41,154 nucleotides of DNA, taken from positions 1 to 41,154 of the forward strand of contig JAFGRL010000157.1 of the NCBI GenBank assembly GCA_016935195.1, given 5' to 3'. A program made the translations under genes and the position numbers. The stretch is from Sedimentisphaerales bacterium (GTDB taxonomy: Bacteria > Planctomycetota > Phycisphaerae > Sedimentisphaerales > Anaerobacaceae). Under the pieces are notes generated by a model. The model did no database searches. It saw nothing but the letters and a program-made list of their open reading frames with translations, and was not told where the DNA came from. Below are positions 18,236-29,158 of this stretch, piece after piece (the first letter of the stretch is position 1; every line of letters starts with the position of its first letter).

Positions 18236-21200
18236 CTAACTGTAGTAATGCTGAATTGGCTTTACGCTTAGTTTTCTATCTTTCATTGCGGAGATAGCCT
18301 TTACCACCGCTGCGGCACCTCTTATCGTTGTTACATACGGAATTTGTTTATCAAGGGCAGTCCTTCTTATTGAGAAAGAATCCTCGATCGATTGAGCACC
18401 TATTGTAGTATTTATAATAAGACTGATTTTCCCGTTTATTATCCAGTCGACGATATTTGGTCTGCCTTCGGTCATTTTGAGTACAAACTCAGATGGAACG
18501 TTATTATTGATAAACTCAATGCATGTGCCTTTTGTTGCGATAATTTTTAAACCGGCTTGTTGTAATTGGACTGCCAACCTAACCGCTTTTTTCTTATCAG
18601 CACCTTTGACACTAAAAAGTACGTTGCCGTTTGTCGGCAAGCTGTTACCGGCTGCTATCTGTGACTTCGCGAAAGCTATTCCGAAATCATCTGATAAACC
18701 CATAACTTCGCCGGTCGAGAGCATTTCCGGCCCAAGCAATGTATCTATGCCGGGGAACTTTAAGAACGGAAACACTGCCTCTTTCACTGAATAATGCTTC
18801 GGCTGTATTTCCCTAGTGAAGTTCAACTCATCCAAAGTCATGCCTGTCATTACCTTTGTTGCAAGCTTGGTCAGGGGGACGCCAATCGATTTGCTGACAA
18901 ACGGAATGGTTCGAGATGCACGCGGGTTGACCTCAAGTATATAAATTTCACCATCTTTAACAGCAAACTGGATATTCATCAGGCCCTTGACTTCCAATTC
19001 AAGTGCCAAAAGTTTTGTCTGCCTTTTAATCTCAGCCAGAACCTTTGGTGGGATTGAAACTGGTGGTAAAGAGCAGGCACTATCACCAGAATGGACACCA
19101 GCTTCTTCAATATGTTCCATAACCCCAGCCACCACTACTCGCTTGCCGTCACTTATAGCATCGACATCCAACTCCGTCGCATCGTCGAGAAATTTATCTA
19201 TCAAAATCGGATGCTCGCCCGATGCTTCGATAGCATTTTCGACACAGCTTCTAAGCGATTTTTCATCGTGAACAATCATCATTGCTCTGCCGCCCAATAC
19301 AAAAGAAGGCCTGATGAGTAAGGGGAATCCAAGTTTTTTTGCTATTTTTAGGGTTTCCTCGTATGTTGTAGCAGTTCCACTGTAAGGCTGACGCAGTTTT
19401 AAATTTTCGACCAGCTTGTTAAAACGCTTACGGTCTTCAGCTCGGGCAATACTGTCAGGTGAGGTACCGATTATCTTCACGCCAGCTTTTTCCAAAGACA
19501 CAGCTAATTTTAACGGCGTCTGGCCACCAAATTGAACAATAACTCCATCTGGCTTTTCCTTTTCAATGATATTCATTACATCTTCAAATGTCAGCGGCTC
19601 AAAATAGAGTCTGTCGGAGGTATCATAATCGGTGCTTACCGTCTCTGGATTGCAGTTTACCATTATTGATTCAATGCCGATTTCTTTCAGTGCGAAAGCT
19701 GCGTGGACACAGCAGTAATCGAACTCAATCCCCTGACCTATGCGGTTTGGGCCTCCGCCGAGGATTATGACTTTCTTGCTATTGGTTGGATTGGCTTCGC
19801 ATTCATCCTCAAATGTTGAGTAAAGATATGGAGTATGGGCCTCGAATTCGGCTCCACAAGTATCAACAGTTTTATATACAGCCTTAACTTCCATCTGCTG
19901 ACGATGTTTTCTAAAATCTTCTTCCGAAACACCAAATATAGATGCCATGTATTTATCGCTAAAACCGTATTCTTTGGCCTTACGTATTAGGCCGGCCCCG
20001 AATTTATCAAAAGTTGTTGACTTTATTTTTTTCTCTAAGCTGACAATATCGTTAATGTTATTGAGAAACCAGGGGTCAATTTTTGTTAGCTGGGAAATTT
20101 CATCTATCGATATTTTTCTTCTAAAGGCTTCGGCAACATACCAGATTTTGTCCCAACAGTTAGTTTGCAGTTTCTTTTTCAACTGAGTCAATGTAAGTTC
20201 ATTATGAGTATAAATTTTGTCCAGTGAGTAGCGGTCTATTTCCAAAGACCTTATAGCTTTTTGCAGTGATTCCTTGAATGTTCTGCCGATAGCCATCGCT
20301 TCGCCAACTGATTTCATCTGTACGGTCAGTTCCGGGTTGGTTTTAGGGAATTTTTCAAATGTAAATCTCGGCCACTTGGTAACACAATAATCAATTGTTG
20401 GCTCGAAGCAGGCAGGTGTCTTCTTTGTAATGTCGTTAGGTATTTCATCTAAAGTATAGCCAACAGCCAACAATGAAGCTATTTTGGCAATTGGAAAGCC
20501 CGTGGCTTTGGATGCAAGAGCGGAGCTTCTCGAAACACGGGGGTTCATCTCTATTACATAAAGCTTGCCATTTTCGGGATTAACTGCAAACTGTATGTTT
20601 GAACCACCAGTTTCAACGCCAATAGCACGTATAATCTTTATCGCCGCATCTCGCATAATCTGATATTCTTTATCAGTGAGTGTCTGTGCAGGAGCAACCG
20701 TGATACTGTCTCCTGTATGGATACCCATGGGGTCGAGGTTTTCAATCGAGCAGATAATAACGACATTGTCTTTTCTGTCTCTCATTACCTCGAGTTCATA
20801 TTCTTTCCAGCCGATGACGGATTCTTCCACAAGAACCTGGCTCTTGGGGCTCAAGTTTAATCCCCAATGGATATATTTGTCGTATTCTTCGATATTGTAG
20901 GCTACATTTCCGCCCATGCCGCCCAATGTGTATGACGGCCTTATGATAGCTGGGAAACCAACATATTTGATTATTTCCTGAGCCTCTTTCCAACTGTGAG
21001 CATATCCGCTTTTGGGAACTTCCAGGCCAATATCGCCGATAATCTTTTTGAACTTATCTCGCTCTTCAGCCCTTTTAATCGATTTCAGATTGGCTCCAAG
21101 CAGCTTAACGTTATGTTTTTTCAGGATTCCTCTTTCCGCTAAAGCCACGGCAGCATTCAAACCTGTCTGTCCACCGAGTGTTGGCAGGAGACTGTCCGGC

Positions 21201-21445
21201 TTTTCGACGCAAATTATTTTTTCGATTATTTCCGGAGTAATTGGTTCAATGTAAGTTCTATAGGCCATCTCAGGATCGGTCATTATCGTTGCGGGATTGC
21301 TGTTAACCAGTATAACTTTGAATCCTTCCTGCTTTAGAACCTTGCATGCCTGGGTGCCGGAATAGTCAAATTCACAGCCCTGGCCTATGACGATGGGGCC
21401 TGAACCTATAATCAAAATCTTTTTGATGTCTTTGCGTTTCGGCAT
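18236..21445 (-). CDS. carB: Carbamoyl phosphate synthase, large subunit
   Basis: Builds carbamoyl phosphate from bicarbonate, two ATP and ammonia received from CarA. The 1069 residues match the family. Two homologous halves each contain an ATP-grasp domain: the first opens with [20 protein letters not shown], the second with [20 protein letters not shown] at about residue 560. The C-terminal MGS-like allosteric domain (about 935-1069) is present, with the usual block beginning [15 protein letters not shown]. An AAGGAAACG ribosome site precedes the ATG. It follows nadE by 45 bases and precedes carA by 8. Confidence 0.98.
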   Translation of the reverse strand: MPKRKDIKKILIIGSGPIVIGQGCEFDYSGTQACKVLKQEGFKVILVNSNPATIMTDPEMAYRTYIEPITPEIIEKIICVEKPDSLLPTLGGQTGLNAAVALAERGILKKHNVKLLGANLKSIKRAEERDKFKKIIGDIGLEVPKSGYAHSWKEAQEIIKYVGFPAIIRPSYTLGGMGGNVAYNIEEYDKYIHWGLNLSPKSQVLVEESVIGWKEYELEVMRDRKDNVVIICSIENLDPMGIHTGDSITVAPAQTLTDKEYQIMRDAAIKIIRAIGVETGGSNIQFAVNPENGKLYVIEMNPRVSRSSALASKATGFPIAKIASLLAVGYTLDEIPNDITKKTPACFEPTIDYCVTKWPRFTFEKFPKTNPELTVQMKSVGEAMAIGRTFKESLQKAIRSLEIDRYSLDKIYTHNELTLTQLKKKLQTNCWDKIWYVAEAFRRKISIDEISQLTKIDPWFLNNINDIVSLEKKIKSTTFDKFGAGLIRKAKEYGFSDKYMASIFGVSEEDFRKHRQQMEVKAVYKTVDTCGAEFEAHTPYLYSTFEDECEANPTNSKKVIILGGGPNRIGQGIEFDYCCVHAAFALKEIGIESIMVNCNPETVSTDYDTSDRLYFEPLTFEDVMNIIEKEKPDGVIVQFGGQTPLKLAVSLEKAGVKIIGTSPDSIARAEDRKRFNKLVENLKLRQPYSGTATTYEETLKIAKKLGFPLLIRPSFVLGGRAMMIVHDEKSLRSCVENAIEASGEHPILIDKFLDDATELDVDAISDGKRVVVAGVMEHIEEAGVHSGDSACSLPPVSIPPKVLAEIKRQTKLLALELEVKGLMNIQFAVKDGEIYILEVNPRASRTIPFVSKSIGVPLTKLATKVMTGMTLDELNFTREIQPKHYSVKEAVFPFLKFPGIDTLLGPEMLSTGEVMGLSDDFGIAFAKSQIAAGNSLPTNGNVLFSVKGADKKKAVRLAVQLQQAGLKIIATKGTCIEFINNNVPSEFVLKMTEGRPNIVDWIINGKISLIINTTIGAQSIEDSFSIRRTALDKQIPYVTTIRGAAAVVKAISAMKDRKLSVKPIQHYYS

Positions 21446-21490
21446 CGTTTCCTTTCTCGATTCCTTTAAATCATCGACCTCAGTATTCTC

Positions 21491-23152
21491 TTATTTACCA
21501 TTAAATCCATCAGATGTATAAAGGTTCGTTATTGGCATTCGCCTGTCTTTACCAAATGCTTTCGGAGTGATTTTAATCCCAGGCGGCGATTGCCTTCTTT
21601 TATATTCGCTGCGATCAACCATATTAATTACCTGTTTAACAACAGTTTTTGGTAAGCCTTCTTCAATCAACTGAGAAGCTGACTTGTCCTCTTCGACATA
21701 ACCTTTAAGTACGCGATCAAGCCTGTCATATTGTGGCAACGAGTCGATATCTTTTTGATTTTCTCTGAGTTCTGCACTTGGCGGTCGGGTTATCACGGTA
21801 ACTGGAATAACTTCATGGTGGTGTATTTTGTTGATGTATTCGGCTAATTGATAAACCATTGTTTTGGGCACATCCTTCAAGATAGCAAAACCGCCGGCTG
21901 TATCGCCATAAAGAGTAGCGTATCCAACAGCAGTTTCGCTTTTGTTGCTTGTAGTCAGGACAAGATAGCCGTATTGATTGCTCAAAGACATCAGTATGCA
22001 TCCGCGAATTCTTGCCTGCAGGTTTTCATAAGCTATTCCATCGGTTGTCCATTTATCAAATTTACTAAACAAACCATTGAATTTATCAAGCACCGTTTCG
22101 ATAGGGACACTATAGAATTCAATATCGAGATTCTCAGCCAGTATTTGTGCATCTTTAATTGTCTCAGGACTATTGAAGTTCGACGGCATGGTTATCCTGA
22201 CAACATTTTTTGCACCTAAAGCATCTACAGCGATAGCAGCCGTCAGAGACGAATCTATACCACCACTCAAGCCGATTATAACCTTGGAAAAATTATTTTT
22301 CCGCACATAATCTTTGGTTCCAAGTATCAAGGCATTATAGATCTCAGCGATTGAATCAATTGGTGTAGAATTGCAGGCCTTATAGTTTTTCAGGCTTTTG
22401 ACGTTAATCCCACCGTTGTTATTGACCGTTGAAAAATCCGCCATTAACATATCTTCTTCAAAAGCCTTTGCCTGACAGACAATATGCCCGGAAGAATCGA
22501 CAAACATACTTCGGCCATCGAAAACCAATTCATCCTGGCCGCCAATTAAATTGCAATAGGCGACAGCGCAATTAAAATGTTTTGCACACTGGCAAAGAAT
22601 TTGCTGTCGCTGCTGGATTTTGCCTGTGTGAAAAGGAGATGCCGAGATATTTATGATTATGTCTCTTGGTGGTGAATTTGCCAATAAACTATCGAGCAAT
22701 TCCTGCTGCCAGATATCCTCGCAAATTGTAAATCCAAAAGTCAAATCACTTATGTTCATACACAATGCTTCAGTGCCTGGTCGAAAATAGCGTTGCTCGT
22801 CAAAAACACCGTAATTAGGCAGGATGTTTTTATGGTAGATTTCTTTGACTTGACCTTCTTGCAATACCGCGAGCGAATTGTAACAATCATTTTCATTAGC
22901 CTCTGCAAACCCCGCGATGATGGTAATATCGGGACAACTCTTTGCCAAATGTTCAACAGCTAATCGATTATCTTTTAAAAACTGCTCCTTAAGCAGCAAG
23001 TCTTCAGGAGGATATCCGCATACGCTCATCTCAGGAAATACCACAATATCTGCACCAAGTTCAAAGGCCTTGATACTCAGATTTTGCATCCTGTTGACAT
23101 TGCCCTTAATGTCACCTACCGAAGCGTTAAATTGTGCCAGAGCTAATCGCAA
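21491..23152 (-). CDS. nadE: Glutamine-dependent NAD+ synthetase
   Basis: Amidates nicotinic acid adenine dinucleotide to NAD+ with ATP, taking nitrogen from glutamine. Unlike the short ammonia-dependent form, this 553-residue protein has an N-terminal nitrilase-type glutaminase domain with the catalytic Glu41 (FPEMSVCGYPPEDLL), Lys108 (YHKNILPNYGVFDE) and Cys144 (FTICEDIW), then a synthetase domain with the P-loop SGGIDSS (296-302). The start codon is TTG behind an AGAGGAAAC ribosome site, 12 bases after the gltD stop. Having the glutamine-using form fits its place among amidotransferases. Confidence 0.97.
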   Translation of the reverse strand: MRLALAQFNASVGDIKGNVNRMQNLSIKAFELGADIVVFPEMSVCGYPPEDLLLKEQFLKDNRLAVEHLAKSCPDITIIAGFAEANENDCYNSLAVLQEGQVKEIYHKNILPNYGVFDEQRYFRPGTEALCMNISDLTFGFTICEDIWQQELLDSLLANSPPRDIIINISASPFHTGKIQQRQQILCQCAKHFNCAVAYCNLIGGQDELVFDGRSMFVDSSGHIVCQAKAFEEDMLMADFSTVNNNGGINVKSLKNYKACNSTPIDSIAEIYNALILGTKDYVRKNNFSKVIIGLSGGIDSSLTAAIAVDALGAKNVVRITMPSNFNSPETIKDAQILAENLDIEFYSVPIETVLDKFNGLFSKFDKWTTDGIAYENLQARIRGCILMSLSNQYGYLVLTTSNKSETAVGYATLYGDTAGGFAILKDVPKTMVYQLAEYINKIHHHEVIPVTVITRPPSAELRENQKDIDSLPQYDRLDRVLKGYVEEDKSASQLIEEGLPKTVVKQVINMVDRSEYKRRQSPPGIKITPKAFGKDRRMPITNLYTSDGFNGK

Positions 23153-23164
23153 ATTAGTTTCCTC

Positions 23165-24589
23165 TTAAGTTTGTTTCTTTAACCAATTGTCAATAGCCGT
23201 AGCGGTCTGGCGTCCGCTATCAATTGCCCGGACAATTAATGAAGCCCCACTAGCTGTATCACCAGCGGCAAATACTTCAGGCTGGCTGGTTTGGCAGTTT
23301 CCTGTTGCCACATTTCCTGAGTCATCGAGTTTTAGGTCGAATTCTTTCACAAGTTCATTATGATTTACATGAAGAAATCCCATTGCCAAAAGTACAATAT
23401 CGGCATGGAGGGTAAACTCGGTGCCAGGCAACTCCTTCAGATTCCAGATACCATTTTTCTGAAACCACTCAACCTGACAGCATTGCAACTGGGTAACCCT
23501 GGTTTCTATACCTGAAAATTTCATGGTCTTTACAGACCATTGCCGTTTGCAGCCTTCTTCATGCGAAGTAGAGTTTCTCATAATTCGAGGCCACATGGGC
23601 CAAGGGGTATCTGGCAGTCGAGTTTCCGGCGGTTTTGGCAGAATTTCAAGTTGGTGAATTTCTTTGGCTCCCTGCCTGCGGGCTGTCCCGACACAGTCAC
23701 TTCCTGTGTCACCACCGCCTATTACAACTACAACTTTGTTCTTTGCGGTGATAATTGCCGACTCATCCACTAATTCACCTGAACAGATTTTGTTTTGTGC
23801 TTTCAAATAGTCCATAGCAAACAGGATATTCTCATAGCCTCTACCCACTATATTGAGGTCTCGAGGTTGACCAGCACCCATTGTCAAACAGATACAATCG
23901 AATCTCTTTTTTAGGTATCTCGCGGAAATATCCTCTCCGACATTTACGCCTGTTTGAAATTCAATGCCTTCGGCAACTAACTGTTCCAATCTGCGGTCAA
24001 TAATACTTTTGGCAAGTTTAAAATCCGGAATGCCATATCGCAATAAACCTCCGATTTTTTCATCTTTTTCAAAGACAATTACGCTATGGCCGGCTCTGGC
24101 TAATTGTTGAGCAACTGTTAAGCCAGCAGGGCCTGAACCAATTACAGCAACTTTTTTTCCAGTTTTCTGTTTGGCAGGCAGTGGTTTGATCCAGCCTTTT
24201 TTGAAACCACGTTCAACAATTTGAAACTCAATGTGTTTAATCAATACCGGTTCATCGTTAATAGAAAGCGTACAGGCCGCTTCACAAGGAGCGGGACATA
24301 CACGGCCTGTGATTTCAGGGAAATTGTTAGTCGAATGAAGCATCTGGCAGGCCTGTTCCCACTTGCCTTCATACACCAGTTCATTTATATCAGATATAGA
24401 ATTTTTAAGCGGACAACCTGAACCATGACAAAATGGTATTCCACAGTCCATACACCTTGCTGTCTGCTGATGAATCTGGTCAGGTGTAAGCGGCAAGTCA
24501 AGTTCAGCGAAATCATATATTCTTTTCTCAATTAGCCGATGCCCGACTTCCTGACGGTTGTATTTTAGAAAACCTTTTACTTCGCCCAT
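23165..24589 (-). CDS. gltD: Glutamate synthase (NADPH), small subunit
   Basis: Passes electrons from NADPH through FAD and iron-sulfur clusters to GltB. The 474 residues show the N-terminal ferredoxin-like Cys sets Cys46/49/54/59 (ARCMDCGIPFCHGSGCPL) and Cys98/102/106 (CPAPCEAAC), the FAD-binding GSGPAG (151-156), the NADPH-binding GGGDTGSD and the C-terminal AAGDTASGASLIVRAI. Its ATG is inside the last codons of gltB (13-base overlap), so the subunits are translationally coupled. Its presence says the glutamate synthase is the two-subunit NAD(P)H type rather than the ferredoxin type. Confidence 0.97.
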   Translation of the reverse strand: MGEVKGFLKYNRQEVGHRLIEKRIYDFAELDLPLTPDQIHQQTARCMDCGIPFCHGSGCPLKNSISDINELVYEGKWEQACQMLHSTNNFPEITGRVCPAPCEAACTLSINDEPVLIKHIEFQIVERGFKKGWIKPLPAKQKTGKKVAVIGSGPAGLTVAQQLARAGHSVIVFEKDEKIGGLLRYGIPDFKLAKSIIDRRLEQLVAEGIEFQTGVNVGEDISARYLKKRFDCICLTMGAGQPRDLNIVGRGYENILFAMDYLKAQNKICSGELVDESAIITAKNKVVVVIGGGDTGSDCVGTARRQGAKEIHQLEILPKPPETRLPDTPWPMWPRIMRNSTSHEEGCKRQWSVKTMKFSGIETRVTQLQCCQVEWFQKNGIWNLKELPGTEFTLHADIVLLAMGFLHVNHNELVKEFDLKLDDSGNVATGNCQTSQPEVFAAGDTASGASLIVRAIDSGRQTATAIDNWLKKQT

Positions 24590-27500
24590 TGAAACACCTC
24601 TTCAGTTGCAGGTATCGTTTCCGTATCTCTCTGCTGATCGGCACGCATCTTTTCCAGTGCCTTGCGGTAATCTATCGGGACAACCTTTACAAATTTCCCT
24701 ACCATATCAGGCCATGCATCCAGTAGTTGTTGTGCACGGCTGCTTTGGGTCCATTTAAGATGCTGCTGGATCAAATCGTGCAGCAAATTTTTGTCTTCTT
24801 CTTTCCATACGCTCTCCAACTCGACCATATCAAGATTGCACATCGTATCGAACAGTTGTACCTCATCGAGCACGTAAGCAATGCCGCCGCTCATACCTGC
24901 TGCAAAATTACAACCGGTTTTTCCAAGCACCACGACTAATCCACCTGTCATATACTCACAACAATGGTCACCAACTCCTTCGACAACAGCGGTTACTCCG
25001 CTATTTCTCACACAGAATCGTTCACCAGCCATTCCATTTATAAAAACTTCGCCCGAGGTAGCGCCATAAAGCACGGTATTACCTACAATGATATTTTCAT
25101 GGCTGATAAATGGTGAACCTTCTGGTGTTTTGACAATAATTCTTCCGCCGGAAAGGCTTTTGCCTAAATAATCATTGCTTTCACCGATCAGCTTCAATGT
25201 TACACCTGGTGCCAGGAACGCACCAAAGCTTTGGCCTGCTGAGCCTTGCAAAACAATTTGCAGTGTGTCATCGGGCAGAGCTTTTTCACCATACTTCTGA
25301 ATAATTTTATTACTTACAATCGCTCCTATTGTCCGGTTTGTATTTCGGACAGGCATCTCTATAACGGTTCGCTCCTGCTGCTCAATTGCAGGTTTGCCCT
25401 TTTCCAATATCTGCCAATCAAGATGGTCGCCAAGCTTGTCGGCTTGTGAATTAGTATATCTCTTTCCATTTCCATCAGAGATATCGCCCTGATGGAAGAT
25501 AGCAGAAAAATCCAATCCCTTTGCTTTCCAGTGGTCAATTGCTTTTCTGGTTTGGAGTTTGTCTACTCTGCCAACCATATCCTCAAATTTTCTAAATCCG
25601 AGTTGTGCCATAATCTGGCGTACTTCCTCTGCGACAAAATACATAAATCTCTCAACATATTCCGGCTTTCCAGCAAAACGTTTCCGCAGTTCCGCATCCT
25701 GGGTACCAATTCCGAAAGGACAGGCACCTTCGTGACATTTGCGTAATAATGTACAGCCAAGTGTTACCAGAGCAGCGGTACCGAAACCAAATCTCTCAGC
25801 TCCTAACAACGCTCCAACAACAACATCTCTGCCGGTCTTTAATTGGCCATCGGTTTGAACTCGGATTCGGTCTCGCAGATTGTTCATTACCAGAACCTGT
25901 TGGGTTTCAGCTAATCCCAGTTCCCACGGACAGCCGGTATGTTTGATTGAGGAAAGCGGGCTTGCACCGGTGCCGCCATCATGGCCGCTGATAAGCACTT
26001 CATCGGCATTGCCTTTGGCAACACCAGCAGCAATTGTGCCGACTCCTACCTCGGCAACAAGCTTGACCGAGACCTTTACTCCCGGATTGCTGCACTTCAG
26101 GTCGTATATCAATTGTGCCATGTCCTCAATCGAGTAGATGTCATGGTGAGGCGGAGGCGAAATAAGAGTTACACCCGGCGTTGAATATCTCATTTTTGCG
26201 ATTTCTTCGGTTACTTTGTGTCCGGGCAACTGGCCGCCTTCACCGGGCTTGGCACCTTGAGCTATTTTTATCTGAAGCTCTTTTGCGTGAGCCAGATAAT
26301 TAATCGTGACACCAAATCTTCCGCTGGCAACCTGTTTGATAGCACAGTTTTTCGAGTCGCCATTTACCTCTGGTGTATAGCGACAGGAGTCTTCGCCGCC
26401 TTCACCGGTATTGCTCATTGCTCCTATACGATTCATGGCAACAGCCAGGCACTCATGTGCTTCTTTGCTTATTGAACCGTGACTCATTGCGCCGGTGCAA
26501 AATCTTTTGACAATTTGGTCGGCAGGTTCTACCTGTTCAATTGGTATTGGATAACCATCAACAAATTCAAAAAGTCCGCGTAAAGTGTACAGCTTTTTAG
26601 CCTGCTGATTTACCGCTTTGGCGTAATCATCATAAGCTTGACTGTCTGCGTATTTGACCGCATGTTGCAGCCGTGCTGTTGTTGTCGGATTCCAAAGATG
26701 CTGCTCACCGTTATGTCTGAAATGGTATTCACCACCAAAATCTAACTCAAGCACCCCCGGGGGGCGCTGCTCGAAAGCGGTTTTATGACGAAAAACGGTC
26801 TCTTGTGCTATTTCTGTCAGACCAATTCCGCCAATTCGCGAACTTGTACCGGTGAAATATTCGTCCACAAGAGAACGATTTAAACCAATGGCCTCGAAAA
26901 GCTGAGCTCCTGTGTAGCTGCGTAAGGTTGAAATTCCCATTTTGCTCATTGTCTTTAAAATACCTTTTTTAATCGCAGCAATATAGTTGTCCGCTATTTG
27001 CGAGGATTCCATTTCTGCGGGAAGCTGGCCTTCTTGTTGAAGATAGTCAACTGTTTCAAATGCCAGATAGGGATTTATCGCGTTAGCACCAAAGCCGCAC
27101 AAAAGGCAAAAATGCATCACCTCTCTTGGTTCGGCACTTTCAACAACCAATCCTGCTTCGCCGCGAAGACCACAATTAAGCAGCCCGTGATGAACCGCAG
27201 CCGTTGCCAGAAGTGATGGAATTGGAGCCTTTTTTTGCGAAACCTGGCGGTCACTGATTATTATCAGCGAGGCACCTTCCTCGATAGCCTGCCGAGCAGA
27301 ATCAACCAGTTCACTCAGTGTTTGTCGCAAACCCGCAGCAACATCAGGAACATCAATATCGAATACCGACGAAATGCTAACTGCTTTAAGGTCTTGCCTT
27401 TTTGCGGTACGCAGCCGCTCAATATCTTCATCGGTCAGGACTGGATGCGGCAATTTCAACTGTCGGCAATGCTCAGGCGTTTCCGTAAGAATATTGGGCT

Positions 27501-29139
27501 TTTTGCCCACAAAATTCATCAGGCTCATTACCCGACCTTCACGAAGAGGATCTATCGCTGGATTTGTAACCTGGGCAAAGAGCTGTTTGAAATAGTTAAA
27601 CAAAAGTTTTGGTCTATCAGAAAGTACCGCCAAAGGTGTATCGTTACCCATAGACCCGACCGGTTCCTGGGCGTTTTGGGCCATCGGCAGCAAAATCATC
27701 TTCAACTCTTCACGGGTATAGCCGAACAATCGCAGCCTCTGAGCTAACGTGTCTGTGTCGGTGTGTACCAGTTTGGGTACATCAAACAGACCGCGTAGCT
27801 CGATTTTGTTTTGATCGAGCCACCTACGGTAAGGCTTCTGTCGGGTGATCTTGCTTTTTATCTCATTGTCGGAAATTATCCTGCCTTCGGCCGTATCAAC
27901 AAGAAACATATGACCAGGTTGGAGACGTCCCTTTTGCCGAATTTTTTCCGGTGGAAACTGTACAACACCGGCTTCACTAGCCATAACAACCAAACCATCA
28001 GTTGTTGCCTGCCAGCGACAAGGTCTCAGGCCATTGCGGTCAAGTGTTCCGCCAACAATACGGCCATCGGTAAACACCATCGCAGCAGGACCATCCCACG
28101 GCTCCATTATAGAAGCATGATATTCATAGAATGCGCGTTTGTCTGTGCTGATATGATAACTTGACCCAAACGCCTCCGGGATCATCATCATTACAGAATG
28201 AGGCATACTTCGACCGCTACGTACCAGCAACTCAAGTACATTATCAAAACAAGCAGAGTCACTCGCATCAGGAGTCAAAATCGGAAACACATCACTGATG
28301 TTATCACCGAATACTTTGCTGGACATCTTCATCTGACGAGCCTGCATCCAATTACGATTACCACTGAGTGTATTTATCTCTCCGTTATGAGCTACGCACC
28401 GCAGCGGCTGAGCCAGTTGCCAGCTTGGAAACGTGTTGGTGCTATAACGCTGATGAACGATGGCAAGGGCAGAACTGAGACGTTCATCAGCGAGGTCTGG
28501 ATAATAGGCAAACAGCTGCCAGGCCATAAACATTCCCTTGTAACAGATAGTCCGACAAGACAATGATGACACATAGAAATCATTGCCTTCCTGACCAAAT
28601 TGCTTCCTGACAAGTTTTTCAGCCCGCTTACGGGACAAATATAACTTCCGTTCCAACAGTTCGTTTTCGGAACCTGCGCCATCTACAAATATTTGCCTTA
28701 TTGTTGGCTCAGATGCCAAAGCTATTTTACCAAGACAATCATTTGAAGTTGGTACATTGCGCCAACCTAATACTTTCATACCATAGTGTTTGACTGAATC
28801 CTCAAGAACCTTGTTGCATTTTTTGTTCAGTTCTTCATTCTGCGAACCAAATATCATGCCAACACCATATTTAGAGGCTAGTGGCAAAGAAAAACCTAAG
28901 CTTGCACAGTCAGCACTAAAAAAATCATGTGGAATCTGAAATGAGATCCCTGCTCCGTCACCTGTAACCTCATCGGCACCGGTTGCTCCGCGATGATGCA
29001 AATTAACCAGTATTTCCTTGCCATATTCAATGATGGAGTGGTCACGCCGGCCGTTGATATTCACAACTGCACCGATACCGCAACCGTCGTGCTCGCGACG
29101 AACTTCGTATAAGCCTTGATCTTTTGGTTCAAAAACCAT
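24577..29139 (-). CDS. gltB: Glutamate synthase (NADPH), large subunit
   Basis: Transfers the amide of glutamine to 2-oxoglutarate, giving two glutamates; with glutamine synthetase it forms the GS-GOGAT cycle. The 1520 residues have the full domain set: Ntn glutaminase whose nucleophile Cys20 (REHDGCGIGAV) needs removal of a 19-residue propeptide; a central domain; an FMN barrel with GEGGED and AKPGEGGQLPGHKV; a [3Fe-4S] loop (CHEGACPFGIGTQD, about residues 1125-1145); and a C-terminal GXGXG beta-helix. An AGGAAAAG ribosome site precedes the ATG. It begins 19 bases after glnA, so it is probably on the glnA transcript. Confidence 0.98.
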   Translation of the reverse strand: MVFEPKDQGLYEVRREHDGCGIGAVVNINGRRDHSIIEYGKEILVNLHHRGATGADEVTGDGAGISFQIPHDFFSADCASLGFSLPLASKYGVGMIFGSQNEELNKKCNKVLEDSVKHYGMKVLGWRNVPTSNDCLGKIALASEPTIRQIFVDGAGSENELLERKLYLSRKRAEKLVRKQFGQEGNDFYVSSLSCRTICYKGMFMAWQLFAYYPDLADERLSSALAIVHQRYSTNTFPSWQLAQPLRCVAHNGEINTLSGNRNWMQARQMKMSSKVFGDNISDVFPILTPDASDSACFDNVLELLVRSGRSMPHSVMMMIPEAFGSSYHISTDKRAFYEYHASIMEPWDGPAAMVFTDGRIVGGTLDRNGLRPCRWQATTDGLVVMASEAGVVQFPPEKIRQKGRLQPGHMFLVDTAEGRIISDNEIKSKITRQKPYRRWLDQNKIELRGLFDVPKLVHTDTDTLAQRLRLFGYTREELKMILLPMAQNAQEPVGSMGNDTPLAVLSDRPKLLFNYFKQLFAQVTNPAIDPLREGRVMSLMNFVGKKPNILTETPEHCRQLKLPHPVLTDEDIERLRTAKRQDLKAVSISSVFDIDVPDVAAGLRQTLSELVDSARQAIEEGASLIIISDRQVSQKKAPIPSLLATAAVHHGLLNCGLRGEAGLVVESAEPREVMHFCLLCGFGANAINPYLAFETVDYLQQEGQLPAEMESSQIADNYIAAIKKGILKTMSKMGISTLRSYTGAQLFEAIGLNRSLVDEYFTGTSSRIGGIGLTEIAQETVFRHKTAFEQRPPGVLELDFGGEYHFRHNGEQHLWNPTTTARLQHAVKYADSQAYDDYAKAVNQQAKKLYTLRGLFEFVDGYPIPIEQVEPADQIVKRFCTGAMSHGSISKEAHECLAVAMNRIGAMSNTGEGGEDSCRYTPEVNGDSKNCAIKQVASGRFGVTINYLAHAKELQIKIAQGAKPGEGGQLPGHKVTEEIAKMRYSTPGVTLISPPPHHDIYSIEDMAQLIYDLKCSNPGVKVSVKLVAEVGVGTIAAGVAKGNADEVLISGHDGGTGASPLSSIKHTGCPWELGLAETQQVLVMNNLRDRIRVQTDGQLKTGRDVVVGALLGAERFGFGTAALVTLGCTLLRKCHEGACPFGIGTQDAELRKRFAGKPEYVERFMYFVAEEVRQIMAQLGFRKFEDMVGRVDKLQTRKAIDHWKAKGLDFSAIFHQGDISDGNGKRYTNSQADKLGDHLDWQILEKGKPAIEQQERTVIEMPVRNTNRTIGAIVSNKIIQKYGEKALPDDTLQIVLQGSAGQSFGAFLAPGVTLKLIGESNDYLGKSLSGGRIIVKTPEGSPFISHENIIVGNTVLYGATSGEVFINGMAGERFCVRNSGVTAVVEGVGDHCCEYMTGGLVVVLGKTGCNFAAGMSGGIAYVLDEVQLFDTMCNLDMVELESVWKEEDKNLLHDLIQQHLKWTQSSRAQQLLDAWPDMVGKFVKVVPIDYRKALEKMRADQQRDTETIPATEEVFQWAK

Positions 29140-29158
29140 TACTTTTCCTGTTCTTGGT

